Source: Xestospongia muta
Taxonomy: Eukaryota; Porifera; Demospongiae; Haplosclerida; Petrosiidae
Assembly: GCA_963693285.1 (NCBI GenBank)
Contig: OY848920.1
Location: 7,515,135-7,579,134 of the forward strand
Length of the DNA stretch: 64,000 nt
Direction: 5' to 3'
The position numbers and the translations under genes were made by a program. A model generated the notes under the pieces. It was not told where the DNA came from and did not search any database. It saw nothing but the letters and a program-made list of their open reading frames with translations. Of this stretch, positions 24,813 to 35,139 are shown in pieces (position 1 is the stretch's first letter; the number at the start of each line of letters is the position of its first letter).

Positions 24813-25871
24813 TATTCGCAGTGAACTCTCCTGAGATGACAACACTCTGGTGGAAGTAATTTGTCATAATGTGACATTTTGTATGACTGTAGTTTATACA
24901 CTGAAATACATACCTATAAAAAGTGTTAACAACACAATTTTCTACTGTTTTGATTATTAATTACTATGGAATTGACAATATTTATGTCCTTCAACAAATA
25001 ACATATCACATGATTAACACTTGCTAAATATTAAACATTATTGCATACAAAAAATAATCATTATGTTTTGACATAAACAACATAATCTCCACAAATCATG
25101 TTTGTATTTTTAGCAGTAACAACTTGAAACATTTTTAATCAAGGAATATAACAATACATAAATAAACAAACAAACATTAAGTGCAAAACAATTGCAGTCT
25201 CATTTAATGTAATGGCAGCTTTATTACTGCCTGTTGTAATAATGAGGAAGTGAAGTAAAGAGGCAAGACAGCGCTCAATATATACAAGGACATAGAAAAT
25301 GTCTTCAAATTAGAGTAGGGGCATCGTCCTCTTCACATACTTTAATATGAGTACTCGTACCTACTACCTGTTCTCATAGACAAGATAAATAATGGTGTGT
25401 GGTTAATGTTATCAATCTATTACATCCTTTGATAATTATATTGTTTTAATTACTAATTTTATTATCAAATTAACAATTCATGTAACTAATAATAATATTA
25501 TCTAAGTTGCAATTTTTTTTTTAATTCTTAGCATAGGCTATCACTATAGAATTTATTTTATACATTTCCAGCAATAAACATATTTATTGAAGTACATAGA
25601 GTGTCATTCTATAGTAATTAGTAATCAAAACAGTATATATACATATGTACATGTTGTTAATGCATTTCAGTGTACACTACCGAAAATAATAGATATATTT
25701 GTATGCATGGTTATTTACATTAACAGCATGTTGCCTTGACAATTATTAAATATTCGTGACATGTTAATTAGCGCTGTATTAAAAGCTATAAATACTGTAG
25801 CAATGATATATACAACTCCATATTTCGCCACACGTTTCAAGACTGCATGAACCATCCAGAAAGAGCTTATA
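24813..25871. promoter_or_regulatory. Intergenic and upstream region of F3
   Basis: No gene. From about 25245 to 25871 it aligns with the upstream regions of F1 and F2. A TATA-like gctataaatactgtagcaatg at about 25786-25806 lies some 70 bp before the ATG, at the same position as in F1. Confidence 0.45.
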
Positions 25872-26921
25872 ATGAATATAATTGTTTTTTGTTTTCTAAT
25901 TGCTGGTCTACAATTTGTGGCTAGTGAGGGCTCATCTGTTTGTATGGTTGACTGTACTAGTCTACTAACTCCACATCCTCCCTCACTCTATGAACAATAC
26001 TGTTGTATTCCTAGTAACAGTGGAAAGACATTTACTGTGAAAGAAAAAAATCGAGTGAAGATTATATTCTGTCCATCTACAATACCAACATCTTGTAACA
26101 AATATATGTATGGTTCTTGTAATGACTTGCTACAAGCCTTTCCTCTTGCTACTTCAGGTTATTATAGCCTCATTTTAAGTAATGGTAGTATTATCACTGT
26201 CTATTGTGATATGGAGGGTAGTAACTGTGATAATAAGGGAGGCTGGATGAGAGTTGGATATCTCAACATGAGTGAATCTGGCGGCTCTTGTCCTTCTGGA
26301 CTAACTCTTCGACAATTTGACAACATAGATCATGGGCTTTGTGGTCGACCTATGTCTTCATCTATAGTTTACTCTGCTCATGGATTTAATTACAGCAAAG
26401 TGTGTGGTCAAATAAGAGGTTATCAGTTTGGTGTACCAGATGGATTTCCACCTTTACATGCTACTAATACCATTCCAAATATCGATAATTGTAACACATA
26501 TGTTGATGGTGTTACTTTTACTTACGGCAGTTATCCTCGTAAACACATCTGGACTTATGCTGGTGGCTCAAGAGAGACAGCAGGAGGAAATGATTCAAAA
26601 CGTCCCTATGTTTGTCCATGTAATAGTGATAGTAGTGATACATATGCACCAGAATGGGTAGGTAGTGATTACTATTGTGAAGCTGGATTACATTCATCAC
26701 AATCTCACCACGAAGTATTATTCTCCAATGATCCATTGTGGGATGGACAACAATGTAATGGAAATGAAGGACCATGTTGTACTAACCCTAAGATGCCATG
26801 GTTTATAAAGGCTCTCAATGAGACTACCACTAAAGATATTGAATTAAGAATGTGTGGTAGTGAAGATCCATCAAATGATGAAGATACTCCACTGGATATT
26901 ATTGAACTTTATATTCGATAA
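25872..26921 (+). CDS. Secreted fibrinogen-related protein (F3)
   Basis: Single exon, 349 residues. The signal peptide is MNIIVFCFLIAGLQFVAS. The layout is that of F1: Cys-rich N-terminal part with CMVDCTSLLTPHPPS and YEQYCCIPSNSG, fibrinogen-like start (SGYYSLILSNGSIITVYCDM, GGWMRVGYLNM), then the conserved C-terminal Cys module ending MCGSEDPSNDEDTPLDIIELYIR. It differs from F1 mainly in residues 55-85, where it has a two-residue insertion (KYMYGSCND versus KYDSCNA). All conserved cysteines of F1 are kept, so it should be functional. Exact ligand unknown. Confidence 0.85.
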   Translation: MNIIVFCFLIAGLQFVASEGSSVCMVDCTSLLTPHPPSLYEQYCCIPSNSGKTFTVKEKNRVKIIFCPSTIPTSCNKYMYGSCNDLLQAFPLATSGYYSLILSNGSIITVYCDMEGSNCDNKGGWMRVGYLNMSESGGSCPSGLTLRQFDNIDHGLCGRPMSSSIVYSAHGFNYSKVCGQIRGYQFGVPDGFPPLHATNTIPNIDNCNTYVDGVTFTYGSYPRKHIWTYAGGSRETAGGNDSKRPYVCPCNSDSSDTYAPEWVGSDYYCEAGLHSSQSHHEVLFSNDPLWDGQQCNGNEGPCCTNPKMPWFIKALNETTTKDIELRMCGSEDPSNDEDTPLDIIELYIR

Positions 26922-27100
26922 CTGCTTTGCTCTTTCATGCTTTTTATATTTATTTACTTACTTTACTGACTCTTGTTTTATTCAATTGTATTTAGTCATA
27001 AGCTTTGCTGAGTTTTTCTAAATAACATTTTGATAATAACAAATTTAATTACAAAACTTCATGATCATATAAACTGTATTTGTGTTGTGTTATTATTTTA
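26922..27100. other. 3' flank of F3
   Basis: Short AT-rich region between F3 and the repeat element at 27103. The first ~60 bp resemble the F1 3' flank. Confidence 0.3.
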
Positions 27101-27102
27101 TC

Positions 27103-27954
27103 AACCTCGCTGTGCGTGGGCGCACAGCGAGGTTACTGTAGGTTGTCAGTGTGTGTGTGTGTCTGCACTGCCTGTTTTTTTGAACTGCTATAACTTGGCA
27201 AGCGAAGCGTTAGCAGCTACCAACGTTTAGCAACGAATAGAAAAACGTGTGGACTTTACAACAGTAGTATCAAGAACATCGTCAAGGAAAACGAAAGCTT
27301 AAAACTCGCAAAAGAATTTTCAGGCTGCAGAGGTCAAGTGCCGTTTCTCGAAAAGTAAAAAAAAACTTAATGTGGAGAGTTTTTAGTATGTTGTAGAGAA
27401 TCTTAGAGGAATACGGATCAGCAAGACAGAAGGCCGTTGGTCGAAGCTATCGTTAGAAAAGTTCTGAAAGGTGTTTTGTGGACTTGGAACGAAGTAACGC
27501 ATTCAGGAAACGTCTCAAAGCACTAAAAAAACTTCAACTAATAGATAATATATTGATTTATATTTGTACTACGGGACGTTTCCAAAGAACGCTTCATTTT
27601 CAAGTTACAATAAATTTTGTATATGAAATATTGAAACATTTTAAAGCGTCATGTAAAGGTTCAGAGAAACATTCATGACGAATCTAGCACTTAATCTTGC
27701 TTGGCAATTGAATGATACTATTACTTACTCAGTTACAGCTTCACAGACATGTCAATCAGAGTGCAATCCACCCAGTAAACGACAAAGCTTTTTTTCCCTT
27801 TGATTGAAGAGAAATGCTGAGTCATCAAACAACAGTTTGCAATGTGCATCACATGATCCCATGACTAATATGACCACGCCTTGTCCAATCTTTAATATAT
27901 ACATGTTACATGCACTCTGCAGTATAGATTTACACTGGGCACCGCAGCGAGGTT
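27103..27954. mobile_element. Probable non-autonomous element with a hairpin end
   Basis: A block of about 850 bp with less AT-rich composition than its surroundings. The left end is a perfect 14-bp hairpin (27103-27116 with 27121-27134, arms aacctcgctgtgcg and cgcacagcgaggtt). The right end (27944-27954) repeats gcagcgaggtt. The interior (gcgaagcgttagcagc, aacgaaagctt) contains only a short open frame of 66 codons at 27478. Sharp composition change and repeated termini suggest a transposed element; class not determined. Confidence 0.5.
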
Positions 27955-28454
27955 AAGCACTTTAGTGCATTTTTATTTAGAACTTGTTTTGATGTTAAGA
28001 CTTAAATATGAGTATTTGTGTTAATAGTGCAATAGCATATTTTTTGCTGACTGAGATGTGGCTTAGTCATTACTATACACAGGTATTTTATTTGTCCATT
28101 TTAAAGTGGCACAGAAAATTATAATAAGTTGATGCTAAATGGACATACCTATGTGTGTATTATACATATTAGGTGCTCAAATCAATCTTATGAGTTTCTG
28201 GTATGCACAAATAAGAAGTAATGATGATATGTATGAGTATAGCTCAGATGCATCAAGGTATTATGTGATATAGACTCCTAATAAATCTCTTATATCAGTC
28301 TATAGTGACTGATAAGAAAGTCGGTAGTAACTATAATTGTAATTTTAAGGGTAAAGTGAGTTGGCCAATGGCCATATTGGTTCGTAGAGCTACATAACTA
28401 TATAATGCACTGAATGTGATGAAATCTTACTGTCATATTTAACTTTAAACAGAC

Positions 28455-28680
28455 ATGGGGTAATAGTAATAGTAATGATTGCATGTTTTGAAGTAATAGT
28501 AATAGTAATAATTATATTACATTACAATTTAGTTGTAATAGTATAATATAATATAATAGGTAAAATTTCTGAGTAATAGTAATAGTAATATATTACATTA
28601 CAATTTAGTTGTAATAGTATAATATAATAGGTAAAATTTCTGACTAATAGTAATAGTAATATATTACAATACAATGTAAT
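28455..28680. repeat. GTAATA-type tandem repeats
   Basis: Repeated taatagtaatagtaat tracts, twice followed by attacatt/acaatttagttgtaatagtataatataataggtaaaatttctga. The larger unit is about 75-90 bp and is present about 2.5 times. Confidence 0.6.
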
Positions 28681-29148
28681 TGACCCCATGTCTGATTTTA
28701 AATATTTGAATGACTGTTAATTGTGACATGCACTATCAGGTCTGTACAGCAAACATATAGCATTTTGCATAAATTGATGAATATATCAGACTGTTTAGTA
28801 AATCTGATAGTATGTTCATGTAAACAGCATGATTTATATGCAACCTAAATATCCATATATTGGTTAAATTAATCAATCAATTTTGCTGACTGTGAAAACT
28901 TACATATAATCAGAGGGGTAGGAATGAAGCTTAAGTTGGGGGGGGGCTGACCTTATATTTAGCTGCATTATATTATTAAACATCAAAAATAATGTGGTAA
29001 TTGATTGTTAATGTACACAAATTAATACAATAACCACTTCAGTCAAGAGGCTATTGTTTATATAGTCTTGAGTGCAAACCAGGTGGGCTTAGCCCCTGAT
29101 ATTGAAGTTTGGGACTCAGCCCCCCTGCCCCTTTTTCCTACCCTATGC

Positions 29149-29184
<36 letters not shown>

Positions 29185-29437
29185 TATGATTGATGAACCA
29201 CGATATATCTAATAACTCATCATGAGATTCATATTAACCTGCCACTATGCACCATAATATAGTATGTGGTCATTGAACAACAGTCTTTTAAATTCTCATG
29301 TTGCCAGGATTATAACGCTTTAATAATGATATAAAGCTATTAATGTTATAGTGAAATCACAGTAATGAACAAGAGAATGAAAAAGAGATAATTTATTGAC
29401 TCTTTTCATGCACTCTTACAATGTTATTTTGTATGTA

Positions 29438-29667
29438 GGACCTGATTTACAATAAAGGACCACTTCTATCAAAACATTTGTGACCTGATTTATGAAAAGA
29501 GTCCACTGTTAAAATACCTATTGTATACATAAAGTTACCATGAATAGTTGTGCATATATAGCAACTGTATATATTCAAAAAAATTTAATGTGTTTTATCC
29601 ATGTTCCTTTTCAAAAATCAGGTAACAAATGTATTGCCAGAATGATCCCTTATTGCAAATCAGGTCA
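29438..29667. mobile_element. MITE with GACCTGATTT termini, about 230 bp
   Basis: The left arm gacctgatttacaataaagg is complementary to the right arm ending cccttattgcaaatcaggtc, with gacctgatttatgaaaag repeated inside. A second copy is at 52402-52640, and a degenerate one spans about 54830-55433. Non-coding DNA-transposon derivative; the autonomous family is unknown. Confidence 0.65.
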
Positions 29668-30599
29668 TCAAGAATACTCAAATATATTTAAGAGATGTAC
29701 TATATTTGTCCAGTCTTAATATATGGCTTTTGATAAATATTTTCTCTGTACATCTAGACTACACATATAAATATTATTGTCATATAATGTATAAAATGTA
29801 GTTATTAATTAATAGGATATGACAGAGTTAAGCCAGAGCAGATGACGGCTATAAAAGCTTTTATTATACTGCTGTTTAATTAATTTAACATTAATTAAGT
29901 TACTTCATATTTGGTCTAATTTCATTAATTGTCTATATATACCATTTTTTCTACTGCATACTTTAAGTACACCCAACAACCATATGTAATTATGTTACTA
30001 AAACAAGTAAAATAAACGAGTAACCTTAATATCAATACAAATTAATTAACTTAGTAAATGTGTCTACATATTTCAGATGGAAATTATATCTTTGTATAAC
30101 TTCTTTCCATAAAGAAAGCAAGGTATGCTAATGAGTCTACTCTTAATTATAACTATACATTAGGGATGTAGTATAGATACTTGTTCACAATGAGTATGGT
30201 AGTTCTAACACTAACAATACTTCTATGAAGTATAAGTGATCGTGAGCTCAGTCCTCTTCAAGCAAGATTCCAAGTTTAATCCAATTATTAGAGATTGCAC
30301 TGACAATTGTAGTCAGTAAACAATTTTGTGAAAGTCCTTTTTCTGCTCTCAAAATTATAGAAACTTATTTGTTCAACAATGACCGATAAGTATCTAGCAA
30401 ATTTTGTTTATATAGGACTTATCAAAGAACATTTAGATTCTGTGATTGACCAATTTATAGCTAAGGGCGATAACAGAAGAATAATGTGTTGTCATTAATG
30501 AATATTTACTAGATGAAAACATGATAAGGCGCGAACCTTGGCTCGCCCGTCAATAACTTTCTACTGTTTCTCAGGCACGCCTCATAACTAGATTTAGCA

Positions 30600-31781
30600 A
30601 TGGCACCCCTTTTTGCTAAGTGCTTTCTTTTATTTGGAGCTCTCATTTCTTGGTGTTATGGAGATGGTGTCCAAAAGCATCCACTTCAAAATATGACCAT
30701 TACAGATGTACCAGTTAAGGTCTATCAAGGTAACTTTCAATGTGTTCAGCAGAGGCTTTCTGAATCTTTAAATGTACTCTCAAATTTTTTCCCTCCCATT
30801 GAGAGTTGTAATGTCTGTAGTGAAAAGGACTATATGAATAATGAAATGATTACAAACTTTTATTCGTCACGACATTGTGTTGAAAAGTCTTATGAATGTG
30901 GTAGTATTACTGATCTTGGTGGAGAGTTGATGGGACAATTAGAAAAAATCTCTAAGTTTATTAACTCATATCCAACTACGTGTCTTGATATCAAACAGAA
31001 AAGTAACCTTTCTCTCTCAGGCTATTACATAATACGAGCTCCTAATGGTTCTCTTACATCTGTCTATTGTGATATGGAGGGTAGTAACTGTGATGGTAAG
31101 GGAGGTTGGATGAGAGTAGGCTACCTCAACATGACTGATCCTGGTGCTACATGTCCTCCTGGAATGACATTACGACAATTTAACACTATAAGTCATGGGC
31201 TTTGTGGTCGACCTACATCTGCATCTATATTTTATTCGTCTCATGGATATCATTATAATAAGATCTGTGGTCAGATAAAGGCTTATCAGTTTGGGACACC
31301 TGATGGATTTCCACCTTTGCATGGTATTTATGTCAGTCCAAACATTGAGAACTGTAACACATATGTTGATGGAATTAGTATTACTTATGGTAATAATCCT
31401 CGTAAACATATCTGGACTTATGCATGTGGTGCAAGAGAGAAAATTGAAATTAGTATTGATGCTGCTCAATATAATTGTCCATGCAATATTAACAGTACAG
31501 GAACAACTGTACCTAGCTTTGTAGGAAGTAATTATTATTGTGAGTCTGCATTATCTCCAGGATTACCTTACCTGTCAGTCTTATACCCCAATGATCCATT
31601 GTGGGATGGTCAAGGATGTGAAGGAGAAGAAGAACCTTGTTGTACTAACCCTAATATGCCATGGTTTGTGACTACACTCAATGAAACTACTTCTGAAGAT
31701 ATTGAACTAAGAATGTGTGGTAGTGAACACTCAGGTGATGAAGATACTCCTATTGAAGTCATTGATCTTTATATTCGTTAG
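30600..31781 (+). CDS. Secreted fibrinogen-related protein (F4)
   Basis: Single exon, 393 residues, the longest of the family. The signal peptide is about 1-21 (MAPLFAKCFLLFGALISWCYG). The N-terminal 140 residues differ from F1/F3 and contain CNVCSEKDY, YSSRHCVEKSYECGS and a predicted helical stretch GELMGQLEKISKFINSYPTTC. Then comes the shared part: SGYYIIRAPNGSLTSVYCDM, GGWMRVGYLNM, CGRPTSASIFYSSHGYHYNK, HIWTYACG, CPCN, NYYCESA, LWDGQGC, CCTN, MCGSEHSGDEDTPIEVIDLYIR. It is closest to F6 in the C-terminal half. Intact, with all the family's cysteines. Confidence 0.85.
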   Translation: MAPLFAKCFLLFGALISWCYGDGVQKHPLQNMTITDVPVKVYQGNFQCVQQRLSESLNVLSNFFPPIESCNVCSEKDYMNNEMITNFYSSRHCVEKSYECGSITDLGGELMGQLEKISKFINSYPTTCLDIKQKSNLSLSGYYIIRAPNGSLTSVYCDMEGSNCDGKGGWMRVGYLNMTDPGATCPPGMTLRQFNTISHGLCGRPTSASIFYSSHGYHYNKICGQIKAYQFGTPDGFPPLHGIYVSPNIENCNTYVDGISITYGNNPRKHIWTYACGAREKIEISIDAAQYNCPCNINSTGTTVPSFVGSNYYCESALSPGLPYLSVLYPNDPLWDGQGCEGEEEPCCTNPNMPWFVTTLNETTSEDIELRMCGSEHSGDEDTPIEVIDLYIR

Positions 31782-32486
31782 CTATTATGTTATTTGTAGG
31801 AATAAAACTCTACTAATAGTTGTAGACATTGCTACATATCATAGTAAATTAGTAACTAATTAGTAGTTATAAATTTACTATGAAATGTAGCAACATAAGT
31901 AATAATGTATTAAAATTAAAACAGTTTAGAATACTTTTTTGATCAAAATAATTTACTACACACATTTGTATAACCACATATTGGTTAAATTAACAATGTA
32001 TTAACAATAAATGAACAATGTATATGTAATGTATGTTAATTCGTTATGTTGTATTAATTGGTAGACAGTGCACATCCTCAAATAAAAAACAACAACAAAT
32101 GTTATTTGTTGACTTTTAGATTTTAATTTGTAAAATTTATCCATTATTTTCTGTGTATTTGTCACAAACTGAATTAATTACTGGCATTGAATATATTATT
32201 GAAAATAGATGGAATTTATAAGACGCCTGAATCTTTGACAATGTAGCAAACATTGATATATTAATTAGTATTTTGTGAAATGTTTTTATATGATTCATAT
32301 AAACACAAAGATTTAGGAGGAAGTGAAGGTGAAAGACAACAATGTACAAATCCTTTAATAGCTTATTTGATATTAATAAAGGGTGTGATTAGATATCAGC
32401 TCTGGACCACAAAATGTTTTAAAATGTTTAAAAATGTTTCTATGTGAATTTTGATACTTATCTAACAACTATTGATTGAAATAAGA
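31782..32486. other. Intergenic, duplicated at 35140-35640 and 36560-36750
   Basis: The first part (to about 32270) matches the 3' flank of F6 (35140-35640). The second part (32280-32486) matches 36560-36750 and leads into a 5'-truncated family member in both places. No gene. Confidence 0.5.
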
Positions 32487-32980
32487 GGTTATCAGTTTCA
32501 GATGGATTTCAACCTTTGTATGATAGCAATGAAAGTCCAAATATTGAGAACTGTAACATATAGGTTGATGATGTTACTATTACTTATGGTAGTAATGCTC
32601 GTAAACATATCTGGACTTACGCTTGTGGTGTGTCAGAGGCAACTAGAGATGGCGTACATCATCCACAATATGTTTGTCCATGTAATAATGATAGTAATGG
32701 TACATATGTACCAGATTGGATAGGTAGTCATTACTATTGTGAATCTGGATTACCTTCAGAACAAGATCACTACGAAATCTTATACTCCAATGACACATTA
32801 TGGGATGGACAACAATGTGGAGGAAATGAAATACAATGTTGTACTAATCACAAGATGCCATGGTTTATAAAGACACTCAATGAGACTACAACTGAAGATA
32901 TTGAACTGAGGGTATGTGGTAGTCAATCATCAAACAATGAAGACACTCCTGTGGATGTTATTGAAGTTTATGTTCAATGA
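32487..32980 (+). pseudogene. 5'-truncated fibrinogen-related gene (F5)
   Basis: Only the C-terminal third is present, starting at the RGYQF segment; everything before is unrelated sequence. A 7-nt deletion just after (cagtttcagatgg against cagtttcattcaccagatgg in F8) shifts the frame, and TAG near 32562 interrupts NCNTYV. From about 32630 the frame is open to the TGA at 32980 (CPCNNDSNGTYVPDW..., LWDGQQCGG, MPWFIKTLNETTTEDIELRVCG). It has no signal peptide and is not expected to be functional. Confidence 0.75.
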
Positions 32981-33407
32981 CTTTTCTTGTTTCTAGACTT
33001 GAAACATAATACTGTATATAGTTACTTTTATTTGTTTACATGTACTAGAATGTAGTTTCTTAGTTGCTTTATCTGGTCAATTACACAACTGTAGCTATAG
33101 GTAAACATGCACATTTGCTAATAAGAAAAATTAGGTTTGCTTATTCTTAAGACACTTCAATTACTATAATTAAAGTAGAATCAGGAAAAATATTTAGGTA
33201 AATTTCCATATCAGGATATTTTAATTTTAATTTTAATTATTGTTAACTAATTTAACTAGCACTCCCATAGATCCAAAAAGACCTTTGAACTTTATAAAAT
33301 CAATATTTCTCCAAGCAAGAAATCATATAAAGGAAACTGTATGAAGCTCAAGTGTTTTGTCAGAAGTGGTCTCTTATTGGAAATCAGCTCAAACATTATA
33401 GATAATA

Positions 33408-33659
33408 CACTGTAAAAACTGATTAGTTGATTTATTTACTATATGGCTATATTGATTAAATTGCATTATGCAAACTGCATAAAATGTTAAAACTAACAAA
33501 TATTTTTAAAGAAATAAAAAAAATTTCATTTGACAAAAATAATTAATTCCATCGGACAATAGTAATGAAAACTATATTATGTTTACTTTCAATTCGCATC
33601 ATGCAATTTGTATAACCATACATTATAATTAGTTAAATCAACCATTAGTTTTTACAGTG
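33408..33659. mobile_element. MITE, CACTG termini, about 252 bp, diverged
   Basis: Starts CACTGTAAAAACTGATTAG and ends TTTTTACAGTG with partly conserved inverted arms. The copy at 39112-39303 lacks most of the right arm. Confidence 0.55.
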
Positions 33660-33723
33660 AAAAGGTAAACAATAAATTATTTTATATATAACTTAGTGTA
33701 CGCTAACAACATTGGCAATTCAA

Positions 33724-33970
33724 CACTATAAAAATTAAATTGTTGATTTAACTAATGTATTGTTATACAGGTTGCAGGTAGTAAACTAATTTGATGTGAA
33801 AATAGACATAACATTGTTTTGATTTGATTACTAATTACTATTGTTTATGTAGCTATTAGTACATCAGTAATAAAAACAGTGTTATGTTTACTTTCACATC
33901 ATACTAAGTTTGCTACATGTAACCTGTATAACAATATATTAATTAAATCAACAAATCAATTTTTACAGTG
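33724..33970. mobile_element. MITE, CACTA/CAGTG termini, 247 bp, next to F6 start
   Basis: The left arm is CACTATAAAAATTAAATTG, the right arm ends CAATTTTTACAGTG, and the flanks are aa/aa. Same family as 5249-5492. Duplicated at 39367-39613 with the F9 upstream region. Confidence 0.7.
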
Positions 33971-33999
33971 AAGACTTCATATCATCAGCTACTTTAACA

Positions 34000-35139
34000 A
34001 TGTTCTTTAAATTTTTGGCTATTTGCTTTCTTTTGCTTCTACCTGTCAACTCTTCCAATTCAAACGATCCTATTAAGGTGTATTGGCCATGGAATAACTC
34101 TCTATGTGGTAAAGGTCCTTCTAGATCATTATCTAATTTTTCACTTGATGTTTCTCCCATTGGTCATTACTTAACTTGTAATAATGTCAACTATCGCAGC
34201 AAGTTTACAGTCTTCTATCCAACACAATATTGTATTGAAGTCTCTAATAAATGTGGTAGTGATACTGAAAATCTAGTTGATGGACTAATAGAACAGTTAG
34301 GAGCCATCTCTGAATTAATTTACTCATATCCTGCAGGGTGTTTTGAGATTCTACAGAAAAATAAAAATTCTCAATCAGGTTATTATACAATACAAGCTCC
34401 TAACAATTCTCTTATATCTGTCTACTGTGACATGAAGAGTAGTAACTGTGATGGTAAGGGAGGTTGGATTAGAGTGGGCTACCTCAACATGAGTGAACCT
34501 GGTGCTACATGTCCACTTGGAATGACATTAAGACAATTCAACACTATAGGTCATGGGCTTTGTGGTCGACCTACATCTGCATCTATATTTTATTCATCTC
34601 AGGGATATCATTATAATAAGATCTGTGGTCAGATAAAGGCTTATCAGTTTGGTACACCTGATGGGTTTCCACCTTTGTATGGTAGCAATGCCATTCCAAA
34701 CATTAATAACTGTAACACATATGTTGATGGTGTTACTATTACTTATGGTAGTAATCCTCGTAAACATATCTGGACTTATGCATGTGGTGCAAGAGAGAAA
34801 AGTGAAATTATTATTGATGCTGCTCAGTATAATTGTCCATGCAATATTAACAGTACAGGAACAACTGTACCTAGCTTTGTAGGAAATAATTATTATTGTG
34901 AGTCTGCATTATCTCCAGGATTACCGTACAAGTCAGTCTTATACCCCAATGATCCATTGTGGGATGGTCAAGGATGTGAAGGAGAAGAAGAACCTTGTTG
35001 TACTAACCCTAATATGCCATGGTTTATGACTACACTCAATGAAACTACTTCTGAAGATATTGAAATAAGAATGTGTGGTAGTGAACACTCAGGGGATGAA
35101 GATACTCCTATTGAAGTCATTGATCTTTATATTCGTTAG
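34000..35139 (+). CDS. Secreted fibrinogen-related protein (F6)
   Basis: Single exon, 379 residues. The signal peptide is MFFKFLAICFLLLLPVNSS. The N-terminal region (about 20-125) has its own type: IKVYWPWNNSLCGKGPSRSL, YPTQYCIEVSNKCGSDTENL and LIEQLGAISELIYSYPAGC. The shared part follows: SGYYTIQAPNNSLISVYCDM, GGWIRVGYLNM, CGRPTSASIFYSSQGYHYNK, DGFPPLYGSNAIPN, HIWTYACG, CPCN, NYYCESA, LWDGQGC, CCTN, MCGSEHSGDEDTPIEVIDLYIR. It is intact. Its N-terminal half also occurs in F9 and, degraded, in F8. The start is set by the signal peptide. Confidence 0.85.
   Translation: MFFKFLAICFLLLLPVNSSNSNDPIKVYWPWNNSLCGKGPSRSLSNFSLDVSPIGHYLTCNNVNYRSKFTVFYPTQYCIEVSNKCGSDTENLVDGLIEQLGAISELIYSYPAGCFEILQKNKNSQSGYYTIQAPNNSLISVYCDMKSSNCDGKGGWIRVGYLNMSEPGATCPLGMTLRQFNTIGHGLCGRPTSASIFYSSQGYHYNKICGQIKAYQFGTPDGFPPLYGSNAIPNINNCNTYVDGVTITYGSNPRKHIWTYACGAREKSEIIIDAAQYNCPCNINSTGTTVPSFVGNNYYCESALSPGLPYKSVLYPNDPLWDGQGCEGEEEPCCTNPNMPWFMTTLNETTSEDIEIRMCGSEHSGDEDTPIEVIDLYIR

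Larger units (their letters stand above)
27955..30599. other. Intergenic with simple repeats and a MITE
   Basis: No supported gene. It includes three near-copies of a GTAATA-rich unit (28455-28680, each with tagtaatagtaata and taaaatttctga), G and C runs at about 28940 and 29118, a TA/ATGCAT tract near 29150-29185, and a MITE at 29438-29667. The last ~90 bp before F4 contain a GC-richer stretch (ggcgcgaaccttggctcgcc). Confidence 0.5.
32981..33999. promoter_or_regulatory. Upstream region of F6 with two MITEs, duplicated before F9
   Basis: 33068-33999 is nearly identical to 38766-39642. It contains two CACTG-type MITEs (33408-33659 and 33724-33970). The second ends only about 30 bp before the F6 start codon, so promoter or 5' UTR signals of F6 and F9 probably lie in or at the MITE. 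Confidence 0.5.

Noticed and set aside
28455..28680. CRISPR-like array
   Set aside because: Units are simple GTAATA repeats without regular spacers, and the genome is eukaryotic.
33963..34160. Minus-strand open frame of 65 codons at the start of F6 (and its copy at 39606-39803)
   Set aside because: It is antisense to the signal peptide and N-terminal part of an intact coding gene and its conservation follows from that gene.
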